A DNA stretch of 64,000 nucleotides from Allolobophora icterica (lineage: Eukaryota > Annelida > Clitellata > Crassiclitellata > Lumbricidae), in assembly GCA_963556255.1 (NCBI GenBank), contig OY744604.1:73386279-73450278 (forward strand). The letters are read 5' to 3'. The notes under the pieces were generated by a model, which was not told the DNA's origin, searched no databases, and worked only from the letters and a program-made list of their open reading frames with translations. Numbering within the stretch: the stretch's first letter is position 1; each line of letters begins with the position of its first letter. Of this stretch, positions 32,320 through 44,903 are shown piece by piece. A program made the position numbers and the translations under genes.

Positions 32320-35300
32320 CTACATAATAACATAATGTAGGCCTATATTTAGCATGCTTCTAAATTGTCGAGGTCAATTAGATATTGTACAAATATGATT
32401 ATTCTTATTAGTTACATAACAACAATACGGAATAAAATTACGATTGAGGAAATAATATCACCAAGAACCATGGTTACGTATCCCGTATAATAGTAGTTCG
32501 ACAGTATGGTCTCTTTCACTAAGTGAACCATTGTGCCCCCTCCAGTCCATGCTAGATATACGAACATAAATATGCAAAATACACACACGCGCGCCTAGTT
32601 TTATTGGACTGATCTACTGAACATTGACCTCACTACAGCTCTTGCTTTTGATGTGCTATCGCTTGATGTATTGTGAATTAGATATCGTCGACTTAAACGT
32701 TTCGCATTTATAAAATAATGATAAATGTAACATATATGTAAAAGAGCAGACTGTCAAACACGTCTTTCGGCACCTTGTAAAATTTATAGGAGTCATCCAC
32801 ATTCTTACATACTGCCAACAGCGGCGACTGTGCATATTTAACATTACGAATGCAAGACTAGGTTCTTGAATGTATCGTTCTGTCGCGCGGAACACATTTC
32901 AATTCTTAAGCTAAAGAAAATGGCTCAACTCTTATACTGACTTTTAGACCAACTGAATCCCAATGAATTAATAGAAAACTGAGAGGGAATCTACAAAGAA
33001 AATTATGAGAGAATGCGAAAAGCATACAATAACGGTATGACACTTAGTTGAGTTAGAGCAGATACATGGATCTTGTTGTGAGATTTACAAGCGCTCTGAA
33101 TGAAGAACTTAATAAATACATGCACACATACATAATGGACTTGGGTCGGGAGCGCCACTGAGTAGATTTCCTGAAGGGGCGCCATATAAGTTTATTGTAG
33201 ATAGATAGTGCAATGCATGCATATATCAATGCATATGTACATGTCATGCATACACACTCGCTCATCTACCCATTCATCCATCCAACGATCCATCGATCAA
33301 TCCATCCATCCATCCAACCATCGATCCAATCATGCATTGGCTTTCTGTACAAGTCAGACTAAGTTTCAAGCTGTTTTTTCTTGCCTATTAAACCCTCACA
33401 ACGAACGCTCCTATGGGGGTCCACAGAGTAGTGGTAACATTACTGAAGAGCAGTAGGTAGCGGGATCGCTTCCCGCAACCCTCTCAAAGGTCCACTGTAA
33501 GTAGTGGATGAATTTGAAAACACAGGCTGTAAGTGCTAAAACCATGCAGTGTTAAATGTTTTTTGTTGTTGACAGTGTTCAATGTTCATTGTGGAAAAAT
33601 AGTTGCATATTGCTGATTTTTTAGTAATATTTTTAGTTAGCAACTAAAATTGTTTAGTTAAACTATGGTTCAAACTAAACTATTTTTTAAGTTAAACTTC
33701 ATCCTTAACTAAAAAAGTTTAGTTAAACTAAAAGTCAGCAACTTTTAGTTAACTATTGCCCATGACTGGGTACCGACAACAAATCTTAATCCGTTTTTTG
33801 ATCTCTTCTTCTTTTTTAAAGAAACGCCTCAATACCCATTAGGCCTACTTCTCACTGGCTTTCAAACATTTGGATATCTAATTGCTTCATCTGGCGACTA
33901 TCTAACCACGACTCCGTTTCGCATTTCTCTGTTGCCTTGCGCGTTACACTTTTTGTAATAATAATTTTAAATAATACATACATGCATGTATCCATCCACA
34001 CATAGATAAACACACACACACACACACACACACATCTACATACATAGAAACAGCGAACATTAAGCGTTAACACTTGCCCACAATTGAGACGACCGAACTA
34101 AAAGAGGCGAGGCCGACGTCAATGCACTTGTAGACACCGGCCTGCAGCAGAGTAACACTATATATCACTAGGTTGCAGACTCCAGGTCCATCCTTAATAA
34201 CAGAATACTTTGAAGTATATGCGGAGTTGACGAGGCAAAAGGATGCAATGACTGTGGTGTTTTCCTCCGATCCATCTCTGCTCAGAGTCCAACTTGGAAG
34301 GTGACCAGTTGCATTACTTGTGCAGTCCAGTTGTACCCGATAGCCAACGTATGCGGCGGTGTTCTTTGGTTTATTTGTTATGGCGCTATAGGGAACTACA
34401 AAGCCAAAAGATACTGTTGAAATGAACAAAAGAGACAGGCTGTACTTTAATGCATGTGTGCCATTTCATAATTTAAACAGGACTTTTTAAAACGATAAAA
34501 AGTGAAGTAAAATAATAACTTGCTGATTCCTGTTACTATCATATGTCTAACATGGATGATCCAAGACCAACTAGTATATTGCAACTCGTTTACATTGGGA
34601 AAGAATTCAGTTGGAGTGAAGGCTTTGCTTTTGAAATCTACTGTCGATCGTATGGCTTTTAAGGTTTACTAGTTTAAAGTTGACTTAAACTGAGCATTAC
34701 ATGTAAGGCAAATAAAAGGTTGCAAGTGTTACGTTGACTTTGTAAACGAGGCCTAATATAGAATTATTTAATTGTAATAGAGAAAGGCTTAGGTTGTCTT
34801 GTGACCTTAACACTGTGAGATGCGTAGTTCTTACTTAGTATTTGATACGAAATGTGCAGATACGTGGGATTAAGCAACGCTGGTTCTCTATGATCGCATC
34901 AAGATAGGAGGTTCTTACTTCCTGCCAAGGTGTAAGACCACTAATACATGCAGAAACTGCATCTAACTCAAAACGGCCAAATTTTCAGTTACGTGGTTCT
35001 TTCTTATGAGGGCAGAACAGACGTTAACGATTGATCTAGTCTGTATCGAACCGTGTTCGTCCGTGTCGCTTAGTAGTACTGACTAGTGAGAATTAAGCAC
35101 ACGACAGCACCGCAGTTACCTTAATATCTCTATTGGTAACAACACAATAATCATAATAAAAGGTTTAAATGTAAAGTAAATTTAAGCAATAAACTTGGAC
35201 ATAATTGAAAGGCATACCTAATGGATTGACCTGGTATTTCACGTTGAATCCAGCTCCAGAAAGAGCACTGTTAGCATTGAACAATATTTGGACATGGGTG

Positions 35301-38300
35301 CATTTTTCATAGGAAATCAATGGTGGTAACGTGTTTCCGCGATAGTAACGAAAGCCATAACTGGAATTAGTATAGCACTCAATCTGAAAACACAGACAAT
35401 CGTCACAAGCTAGAAACCCTAAAGGAAACACTATTCTGTTAAAGATGCATGGTGCTGTTTTTATGTTATAGAGTGGTAGTGAGCTTTGTAAATGGTTTTG
35501 ACCATAGCTCTGTTCACCAGGACAACGGAACTCAACGCTAGTTCTAGTGTTGAAGACATTCATTCATGCCAGTCACAAAGAAACTTCCCAGTCACCCCTG
35601 TAATCTCACCAACAACTATCATTACTACTGAAACGCAGTTGTAAATACAGCCACATCTTTACAGGCAAAGTTCGTCATCTTTACTGGCTGCTAGATGATG
35701 CAAGAAACCTATACTTTATACACATGTAGTATGTCTCGCCACGTCAGCGGGGAACCTTCAATCCAATCGAATCTATTGACTTTTATTGCGCCGTTGTTAT
35801 AAAGCGTATAAGGGTTCAACCGATGGTCGTTTCAACTGAAGGTTTTAACTAACTAACACGAGATATCAATCTGAAAAGACGAACCCGGACTAAATCTCCG
35901 TTTGCTACGTCGATAAAAGGCTCGAGATCGAATGACTGGAACTCCAAGGATACAGAGCTCACAAGATACAGGTTGTAATAGCAGGATACATCGTTGTACC
36001 CTTTAGGGTAATTTGGAGACGTGATAATTCCGGATAACCCTGCGTAACTTAATTTTCCGCATCCTAAAATAATAACGCATAATTAGTTGACAGGTGCATT
36101 TTATGTTTATGTCGTCTTCCAATACAAGAGTATTTATCTATGCATTTAAAGCAATTACAACTACGCTACAGGTAAGTAAATCATCGTTTGGATTGCGCAT
36201 AAATGCTCAATGTGGATCAAAAAGGAATAATGAAAAAGCAAGGGGTCGTCCATTAATTATGTCAACAAATTTTAGGCAGTTTTTGACCCTTCCCTCCCCC
36301 TTGTCAACAACTGTCAAACATTCATGGACCCCTAACAAAATTATGTCAAACAATCTTACCCCCCTAATATCTCCATCGAAAAGAAACTCGAAATATTAGA
36401 TTTCAGAAAAGAACCCAGGATATTCGCATTTAAGAGATTATGAAGTGCATAATAATTATCTGGGAACAACCCCCAAAAAAATTTTAAACGAAGAAAATAT
36501 CGCATTTGATTAAATTACAAACAACAAGGAAATAGATCACTCATAAAGACTTTCCGAATCTATGGTTGCTTGTTGATTAAATTATTGTTGACGTCAATTT
36601 GCCTTGAACCCCCTCCTCCCCTGTCAAGAACTGTCAAACTTTTTCAAACCCCTCCCTCCCCCATTTTGTTGACATAATTAATGGACGACCCCAAGGGTAA
36701 AATAGTCGTAAGCGTAATCTCTAAAATTCTAAAGCCTCACACGAAGGTCAAACGCAGGTGCCAGCCTATTCACGAGCGTTGCGTTAAATCACTGGGGATT
36801 TTCAAATGGGTAGTCCAAAGGAGGTCCGGTACCGGTTACCAAGTGGTGCCAGATCAAGAGGGGAGCCAGAGCAGCTGCTTAGGTTGGTGTCGTTTATGGC
36901 GTAAATAACTGAAAGGCGGAGGATCAGATGAGTCAGGGTAGAAGTTTCTGAAAAAGAAAGACTTAAGATTTGTGTGGAAAGCCCGGAGGTGATAGATACA
37001 GGTGCATGAGGTGGAGGATTGGGGACGGGTTCCAATGATGATGGAAAAACCGACACTGGTGGCGATCCTTTTTGACAGGTGGGGGGCACGGGACACTTTG
37101 AACTGATCTGGTAAAAAGACGCTAAAAAATTGGTTGACCTATTTTTGGTGTTTCTTCAAAAGTTGGGGGACAACACCGTATACTGTGCCCCACTCGTAAA
37201 GGTGGGAGTCTTGTCCCCCTCGACCCCCGGGATCGCCGCCCATGAGAACCAAGAATCTGCAGAACTCAGAGTGGAGATCGTTCCAGAGGCATTGTGCTGT
37301 GCTGGATATGGCTCGGTTGGAGAACTTGAGATGAGTAGTGACCGGGTGTCGATATACAGCGAGATAGGAGGAGGATCGGGAGGAGCGGGTTACCTGGACG
37401 GTGAAGAGATCACGGAGGTACTTGGGCTGGGAATATTGTAGGGACTTGTAGGTTAGTGAAAGGACTTTGAAGTGGATTCACCCTGGAATTTTTGCCAACA
37501 GAGTGATTTGAGGATGGGAGTTATATGAAGATGTTTGGGCTTTCTAGTGACAGCTCTGGCTAGTTAATTTTGGATGAGTTGGAGACGCTTTATTTAGGTG
37601 GATACAAGGTTGAGGAAGAGGGAATCGCAGATCGTCGATAAAGTGTTCAAATGCGGGTTTCAGTTTAAAGTAGTGTGTATTTGGCAAGGTCCCAAGGTGC
37701 TTATAAATCAAATTGAGAACATCCTAGAAACGACTCTTAGAAGCTGTCGATTATATGATCAATATCTTTTGTTAAGTCGAGTTTTCACACTTTTGCTGAT
37801 GTTTTTGTAACAATGTATCGGAATTCAATGCCATAGACAACCGCGTCGTGTATAGCACTTGCTGCACAGACGTCGACAAATTTGTGATGCTATAGACCTG
37901 GACATCAGTTGTTGTTCCTAAGAATATACTTTCACACCATTATCTGTCCTAATTTTATATGGTATGGTATGATATGGTATCTGGGAATTTATAAGGCGCC
38001 TCTCACAGTGCGAACTATTCAGAGGCGCTCTCATTGTGTGAGCCTCGTGGAAACAGAAGACGTTAAACGATGAACAACAGAGAGAAAACCTAGTAAGTAG
38101 GGTCCCACGTAGTACCAAGGGAAGGAAGTTCCATAGAGATGGCCCACGACAGCGAAAGAGCGAGACTGAGCCAGGGCAGACCTCACCCGGGGAACAAACA
38201 GATCAAGCCGATTCAGAGAACGTAGGGGTCGATGAGAAGAAGCATCAGGTCACAAAGGTAGGCTGGAGCTAAGTAAAACTCTGTCCGAGTTTTATAATTT

Positions 38301-41300
38301 GAACTCAATTCAATAGCAGATTTAGCTTCATGTTGATACATGAAGTGAAATACATGAGATGTCGAGATAGAAATGGATGCAACTTATTCTTGTTCTAGCA
38401 TAAATTATCCGTAAAACAGCGTAAACATAGTTAGGCCTACATGTACATAGTCATACCGTTTGGAGTAACGGAGTACTGAAGACTAAATCCGCTGAAGACA
38501 TTTGAATTGTCCGTATGGAACCATATCAGCACTTTATTGCATTTGCTGATGTAAACTGGCTTTGGTAGAGTTGAACCACAGTATTTTGGCAATATGTAAC
38601 TTGAATTGTCGCATCTGATCTATACACAGCATACATCTAATCTTATAATTTCAAAAATGATCAAAGTCTAACTGACAATCAGAGCATTCTGGTTGTTTCC
38701 CCATCGCGCACTTCCACAATGCAATATGGAAGTTTTCCAGTGGTTGACCCACATGTATTGAAAGTCTTCCATGCAAATCTGCGACAAGAGCTGCTCCCTT
38801 TTTATGCCACTAGTTCGAAAGCGGTTGAAGATCATTTTATTCTATCGAGGTCTTGTCTGATGAGTTTTTCTCGGAGAGACGTTATAGAAATAAGTAGGCC
38901 TACTTACAATTACAATCACACTTTCAATTAGACGTGTACAATCAATGTCATACAGTAGCCCTAGGCCTAGTGTTCTTGAAGTAAGCTTATGCCATAATTG
39001 GCGTTTCCATATTCTCGCGGAAATGTTGCATTGAAGTTGAAAGTTGTAGTAGGAAATCCGATTTTCACTTAGGAAAGAAATTATAATTTGAATTTTTTAA
39101 CTGCGTATATCTTACAAAAACGCAATATTATTTAGTTCCTCACCTGAACCCAGTCATGGGTGCAATCTGATTCCAAGCTAAATGCTTGGAAAGTCAACGT
39201 AAATGAACTGGTCTCTTGCGCCCAAATTGAATACGTACAATTCTCATTGTTGTTGTAATTTTGAGGGTAGTTCGGCGATGAAATATTACCAAACGATGAG
39301 GCAAACACGGCAAACACGGTATTACCACAGTCTGTAGACATTAATCATTAAAGAATTTCTGCAGTAAATTCTCTCTGGCAACCATTGAAGAAAAACGTTC
39401 TTCTCTGTTTCAGTTACAATTCTACTTGAAAAGAATATTAATGTTAAACAATCATTCTGGTTTACCTGCGAAATCCATAAAACCCCAAAATATTGTTCTG
39501 TTTTCATAAAAATCTCAGTTTATTATTTCAATGATCATCTCAGCCTGCACTAGATTAGAGAAACTGCTTCATTGTGCTGAACTCATAAAGTACGTTAGTA
39601 GTTTTGGCAAGAGAAAACTTGATCAATGAGCTGACAAGGAATGACAAAAAGAAAATTATCGCTCCAAAATCTATCTTGTTTCAAGCATTTTAAGAAATCG
39701 TTTGTTAAGGAACTCTCAAACTGGCTGCACAGATACCTTTCTGACTGATCTAGAAAAGTGCGACGTTTATAGATGGGATGAAAATGAAGTGTTCCGTATT
39801 GTCAATGGAAGCTGTATATAAATGCTATGGACGACTGTTCTATCAAGACTGTGCAACATATGCAAAGATCCTGCCCAATTCCATCAATTCCGGAACAAAA
39901 GGTTTCGTGAGACCTGTTCCATCGTTATCGTTACTGTGAATTTATAAAGCGCTAGTTCAATATAACTCGTCAGAGGCTCTCCAGATCTAAAAGCCACGAT
40001 AGAATAGAAGGATCTAAAGCGCTTGCGGAAAAGGGCCAAAGGAAGGCTGAAGAGTTCATCACTCAGGCTGCTGTGCAACTTATTCAAGCAGGATATAACA
40101 ACCATAGCGAAATTTTCTCATGCGACACAACCAGGAATGGGAGAAACTGAGAAGCACAGGTCCTTAAGGTAAGATGGAAAACAGCACGTAAGGAAATCAT
40201 ACTGTACATAATACATATTAAGACCTTAAAACTCGATGCGTTTATACAAAAGCAACTAATGCGGTTCCTCCAACATGAAATTGGCCCATACTTAGGAACA
40301 CCTCGAAACATGAATGTTAGCATTAGGGTTTTGGTGGCTTGACTTGTAAGCAAACTGCGTATTGTGCGAATCTAGGGCAGATAGTAATACCACGTTCCAC
40401 ACACATTCTTTATATGCTCAATGTCAATTCTTGGTCCAAGGTCACACACCCAGGTCATGCACAGTAGTGCCATCATGAAAGCAATGCTGCGCATTATGCA
40501 CGTTTCCGTGTAATTTGCAATGTGCCCACGAATCGAATGAACTGGGATTTTGTCAGAGTTGAGCTTGACGTGGTTGGGGGGACGTCTAGCACCAAGCACC
40601 GCCGATGTCTGAAGCATTTTTCCACTGATAAAATGGCCTTTGCAGCTGGGCCATGCCATATGCCTGAGTGTTATCGGCATTTTGATTAACAGCAAACCCG
40701 AAAAGGAAGGTTAGGTTGAAATTAGTGGTGGAGAAGATATAGAATGAGGGTCCTATGATGGGGTTATATTGGCAGCCCAATTGCGACCATGGACCAGTCA
40801 GACCATGTGGTATGAATGTGCCAGAAATAAGCACAGCTTCGATAATAGATTAATTCTTCACGGTGGTCATGCACTATGCCATCGTCAAAAGTGTCGTGAA
40901 CTGCACTCACGTAAAAAAATGTCGAGGAGAGTAACTTTTCCCCCCATCAATAGCCCCAGAGGTGTCAACAATAATGCGAGTTTAAACAATCGTCGAGGGT
41001 CGTCTTTGTCTCGTTCGATCACCTCCCAGTAGGCATACATGTCATTTTCTGCGAACACGTCATTCATTCGTATCCAATGTCCTCAGCATTGCATGTTTGT
41101 CTGAATCGTCATCTTGTTTTTCAAGCCGTCTGATTTCTCGACGTAGATCACAACAGACTCCGTCGAATCATGGAGTGAGAGGTCTCCCCCCGCGAATTCA
41201 CTGTTTAATGCGGAGGAGACAGTGACTCAGTGGCCGCATCGAAGACTCAAAGATGGTAAAGAGTTCGTATGAACAACGCCTTGCCTGTTCGACTGGTTTG

Positions 41301-44300
41301 CAGAGCGAATAACACACCTGCCCTAATCTATGAGAAAATGGAGATTGCATCACTTGCATAGTTAAAAGCGAACAACAATAATTCAATATCATCCAACAGA
41401 CGTTTATTGGATGTTATTCGCTGCGCAATCAAGCTGGCCACTGCAGCATTTCTGGCATTTTACCTAAAGTAAATGAAAACTTGGCAATATTGGCCACAAT
41501 TTTCGGAACACAGTTGAGAAGGACTGGAGCTCCGGGTCTAGCTTTATGGATGGAACAGCAGACTCTGCACGATAAACAAATGGACTATGATGACTACATC
41601 GTTAGTGACAGCATTAACTGTACCTGGCGCTGCTGATAAAATGTGGGGCTGCAAAATTCGCACAAGAATTCATACATAATTCTCTGAACAGAAGCAAGGA
41701 ATCGCTGCGTCAGCAATTCTTCCTCAGCCTTTGTCAATACCTTTGTACGCGTCAGGTGTTTTCCCAAGACAAATGAACTTCCTCGTCTGCCTAAAAACAT
41801 TTAACGCAAAGATTACGTTGTCTTACCTTTGGTGTTAACTTGATACTGCACTTTGAAACCTCTTGTTGAATAAGGCTGGGAGTTATCGGAAGTGAAAACT
41901 AATAGCCCAGAGCTGCACCAAGGAATCGATATCGGTGGAGTGTAAGAATGCCACATATAACTCTTTTGGACGAAGCTGCTGTTGCTTCCACAACGTATCT
42001 GTACAAGTAAAATTCTACATATGTATTAATTATTTTACTTAGCGATAATAATAAATATATACATAGTACAATAAAGGTTAGTCTCTTCTCCTTTCCTGCA
42101 ACCTATCATTTCTGGGTATGGAACTTTTGGCTGAGGCACGGTGTAGAACTGTCATCAGATCCCATGATTTCCATCGTGCTGTCCCAAGGAACCGACTACT
42201 AATATTTCTCCGATGCTGAAACTCTTTTCATAATCGCAAAACTCACTATTTCTCGCTGGCTTTAAAGTTCTTGATGTGTTGTGGAGTCGGGGGAGAGAGG
42301 TAATCCGAGACCAGAAATCAGATAAGGTTACAGAGATACTTTGGTGCTAAGCCAGAGTAAGACCGGAGGTCCAGAGTACGAATCTTAAGCTGAATTCGAC
42401 CTGTAGGAGGAGCCAGTGATCAATGTGATCAAACATAAAAAATATGAGGCGAGCGTGGAAGTGGGGTATTAATTTGGCTGAAGCATTTAAGACAGTCTGG
42501 AGGAAGTTAGACGGACTTTTGAAGGATGAATCCAGACAGAGTTGCAGCAATCAATTCTGGAGACGGTGAAGTCATGGACAGACCTTCGAATTCCTCTCAG
42601 CCGCCTGAAGTGAAAGTAAAGAAGAACGTTAGGTTGACAATGTGTTCAGAAACAGTAAACGTGCTGTCAATGACTACACCAAGATCACGGACAATTGAAA
42701 GGAACGTGAATGACGGGAATTTCTCAGCAAGATGATGGAAGTTCAGTTTGAGAAGCTCCTGGCGAATGCCGAACCACATAAGCTGTGTTTTAATTGGGTT
42801 CAGTGAGAGACGATTTGAAAACAGCCAAAGGTGTAAATCACGAGAAAGAGCACCAATGCGACCTGTTAATGCAATCTCGGCAGCGGTAGGGCCATGAACT
42901 AACGCCTGAACATCATCTGCATAGAGATGGCCTGTTGATAAGTGCCTGGCGAATATGGCTGAGATATCGGCCGTATATAAGAGGTAAAGAAGAGCACAGA
43001 GGGTTCTAGAGTCTCTACAGATGACGACCATTTGTGTACGATCGGTAAGGTAGGAACGGAACCAAAGAAGATAGGGCCTCGGATGCCACAAGAGGTCTCA
43101 ACGACGTTGCAGTGAGATGTCATGGTCTACCATATCAAAGGTAGGAGAGACATCAAAGAGAGTCAGCAGAGTGAGCTGAGACCTAACCATAGCAGAGTAA
43201 AATATGAAGAAATATGGAGAACAGGATCGTTTCAGTGAGTGATGACCCCTGTGACCTGATTGCCTGAAAGGTAGAAGACCTGATTGCTCAAGGTAAGGGA
43301 TTAGTCGCCGGCACGGCCGCCATCCGCCGCTTAGCCCTCAAGTCGAAAAAAACCCCTAAGCTATCGACTGCTAGCGACTTCGTTCACTTAATATCTTGCG
43401 GTTTCCGAGTTTCGAGGAGGACAGAAGCAACAGTTATTGCCTATAGGGTAAGTGTCAGTGCAAGATAGTATACAGGTCATGCAGTGGTTGCAAGTGCTAA
43501 TAGCGGCAGCATTGGAGTGTATGCAGCACTCGTTACCAACAGGATGAAACTTATTCAGTAGCACATACCCTGTGCTCGAGCAGCTCCTGGTGTTGGACTG
43601 CGCGAGGAAATCAAGAACTATCTGCGATACAACCCCGACGAACAAGATGAAGCTCTTGCTAAGAGTGTTCTCACTCAGAACCCTGTTCAATCCCGGTTGA
43701 GACCATGTTTTCGACCATGGAGCTGATATTGAATGGTGAAAAGGTCAACCATGGAGCTGATATTGAATGGTGAAAAGGTCAACCCTCGGCCATTTTAGAG
43801 CTAATTGGCTCTCATTCATCCATGACATTTATAAACTGTATTTTAATTTAACCACCACAAAGTGATTGCAGCGTGTTAAAGTTAAACTCCTTAGATCCTC
43901 ATAAATTGGCTTCGTTGCTGTTGATATCTATGTTTATTCAGTTATTTGTAGTGAGCTTGTAGTGAACTTAAACTTTCAACACCTGCTAATTGCTAGCTGG
44001 ATTTATCAACACTGAGTGGATTGCAGGCTGAACAATCACTGCAATGCAGCCTTGGACTAAGTCGCATTAAAAATGCCGCATTCCTTTTATAAACACTCAG
44101 ATGCGTCTGTCACCTTTCATAAATTCACATTAGGCCTAACATTTCACAGTCATCGAGCGGAGCCCATATTTACCCATTTTCCCATATTGGACTCGTGTGG
44201 AGCCCATATGGGTTCCATCTAATGACCAGGGATATAATGGCACTGTCAGTGGAGTATGCGGTAAATTGCATCATATTGTTGGATAATCAGGTATGTCTAC

Positions 44301-44700
44301 TCGATTACCTCAGAAGTCGATAGGAAGTCGCTAAGTCAGTCGATAAGTCTAAGCGACTTAGTCAGTCGATGAGCATGCGATCTAGTCGACTGAGTCGCTA
44401 AGTCAGTCGCTAATTCATCGTCAGTCGTTAAATTCTTAGCGACTGACTCCGGGTACTATAAGAGATAAATTGCAACGAAGCCAGTCGTTCAAGAGTCTTG
44501 GAAAGGAAGGACAGGATGAAAAGAGGTCGGTAGGATCCAAAGTAGGTTTCTTTAAAGTTGGGATACAAATTACCTTTCTATAATGTAAGGAAAACGATTG
44601 CCCGTTTTAGTAATGAGGACAGATGCCCTTCTAGGAGAGACATATTGTACAATTGCAGTAGAAACTAAACAATGTCTTCCATAATAATAATAATAATTAA

Positions 44701-44740
<40 letters not shown>

Positions 44741-44838
44741 TTTTTTTTTTTTTTTTTTTTTTTTGCCCCGAGGTATACAGGATCCCTCAGGGACTTCAAC
44801 ATTATTTACAGAGTAGATTTGTCCGGAATGGGCCCTAT

Positions 44839-44903
<65 letters not shown>

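Noticed and set aside
36802..37096. Proline-rich minus-strand proteins
   Set aside because: They are frames of an L2-like LINE 3' end.
40586..40834. Extra secreted domain of gene B
   Set aside because: NADNTQAY and the following RT-like segments show it is a decayed LINE; the homologous spot in gene A reads YADNTQLY.
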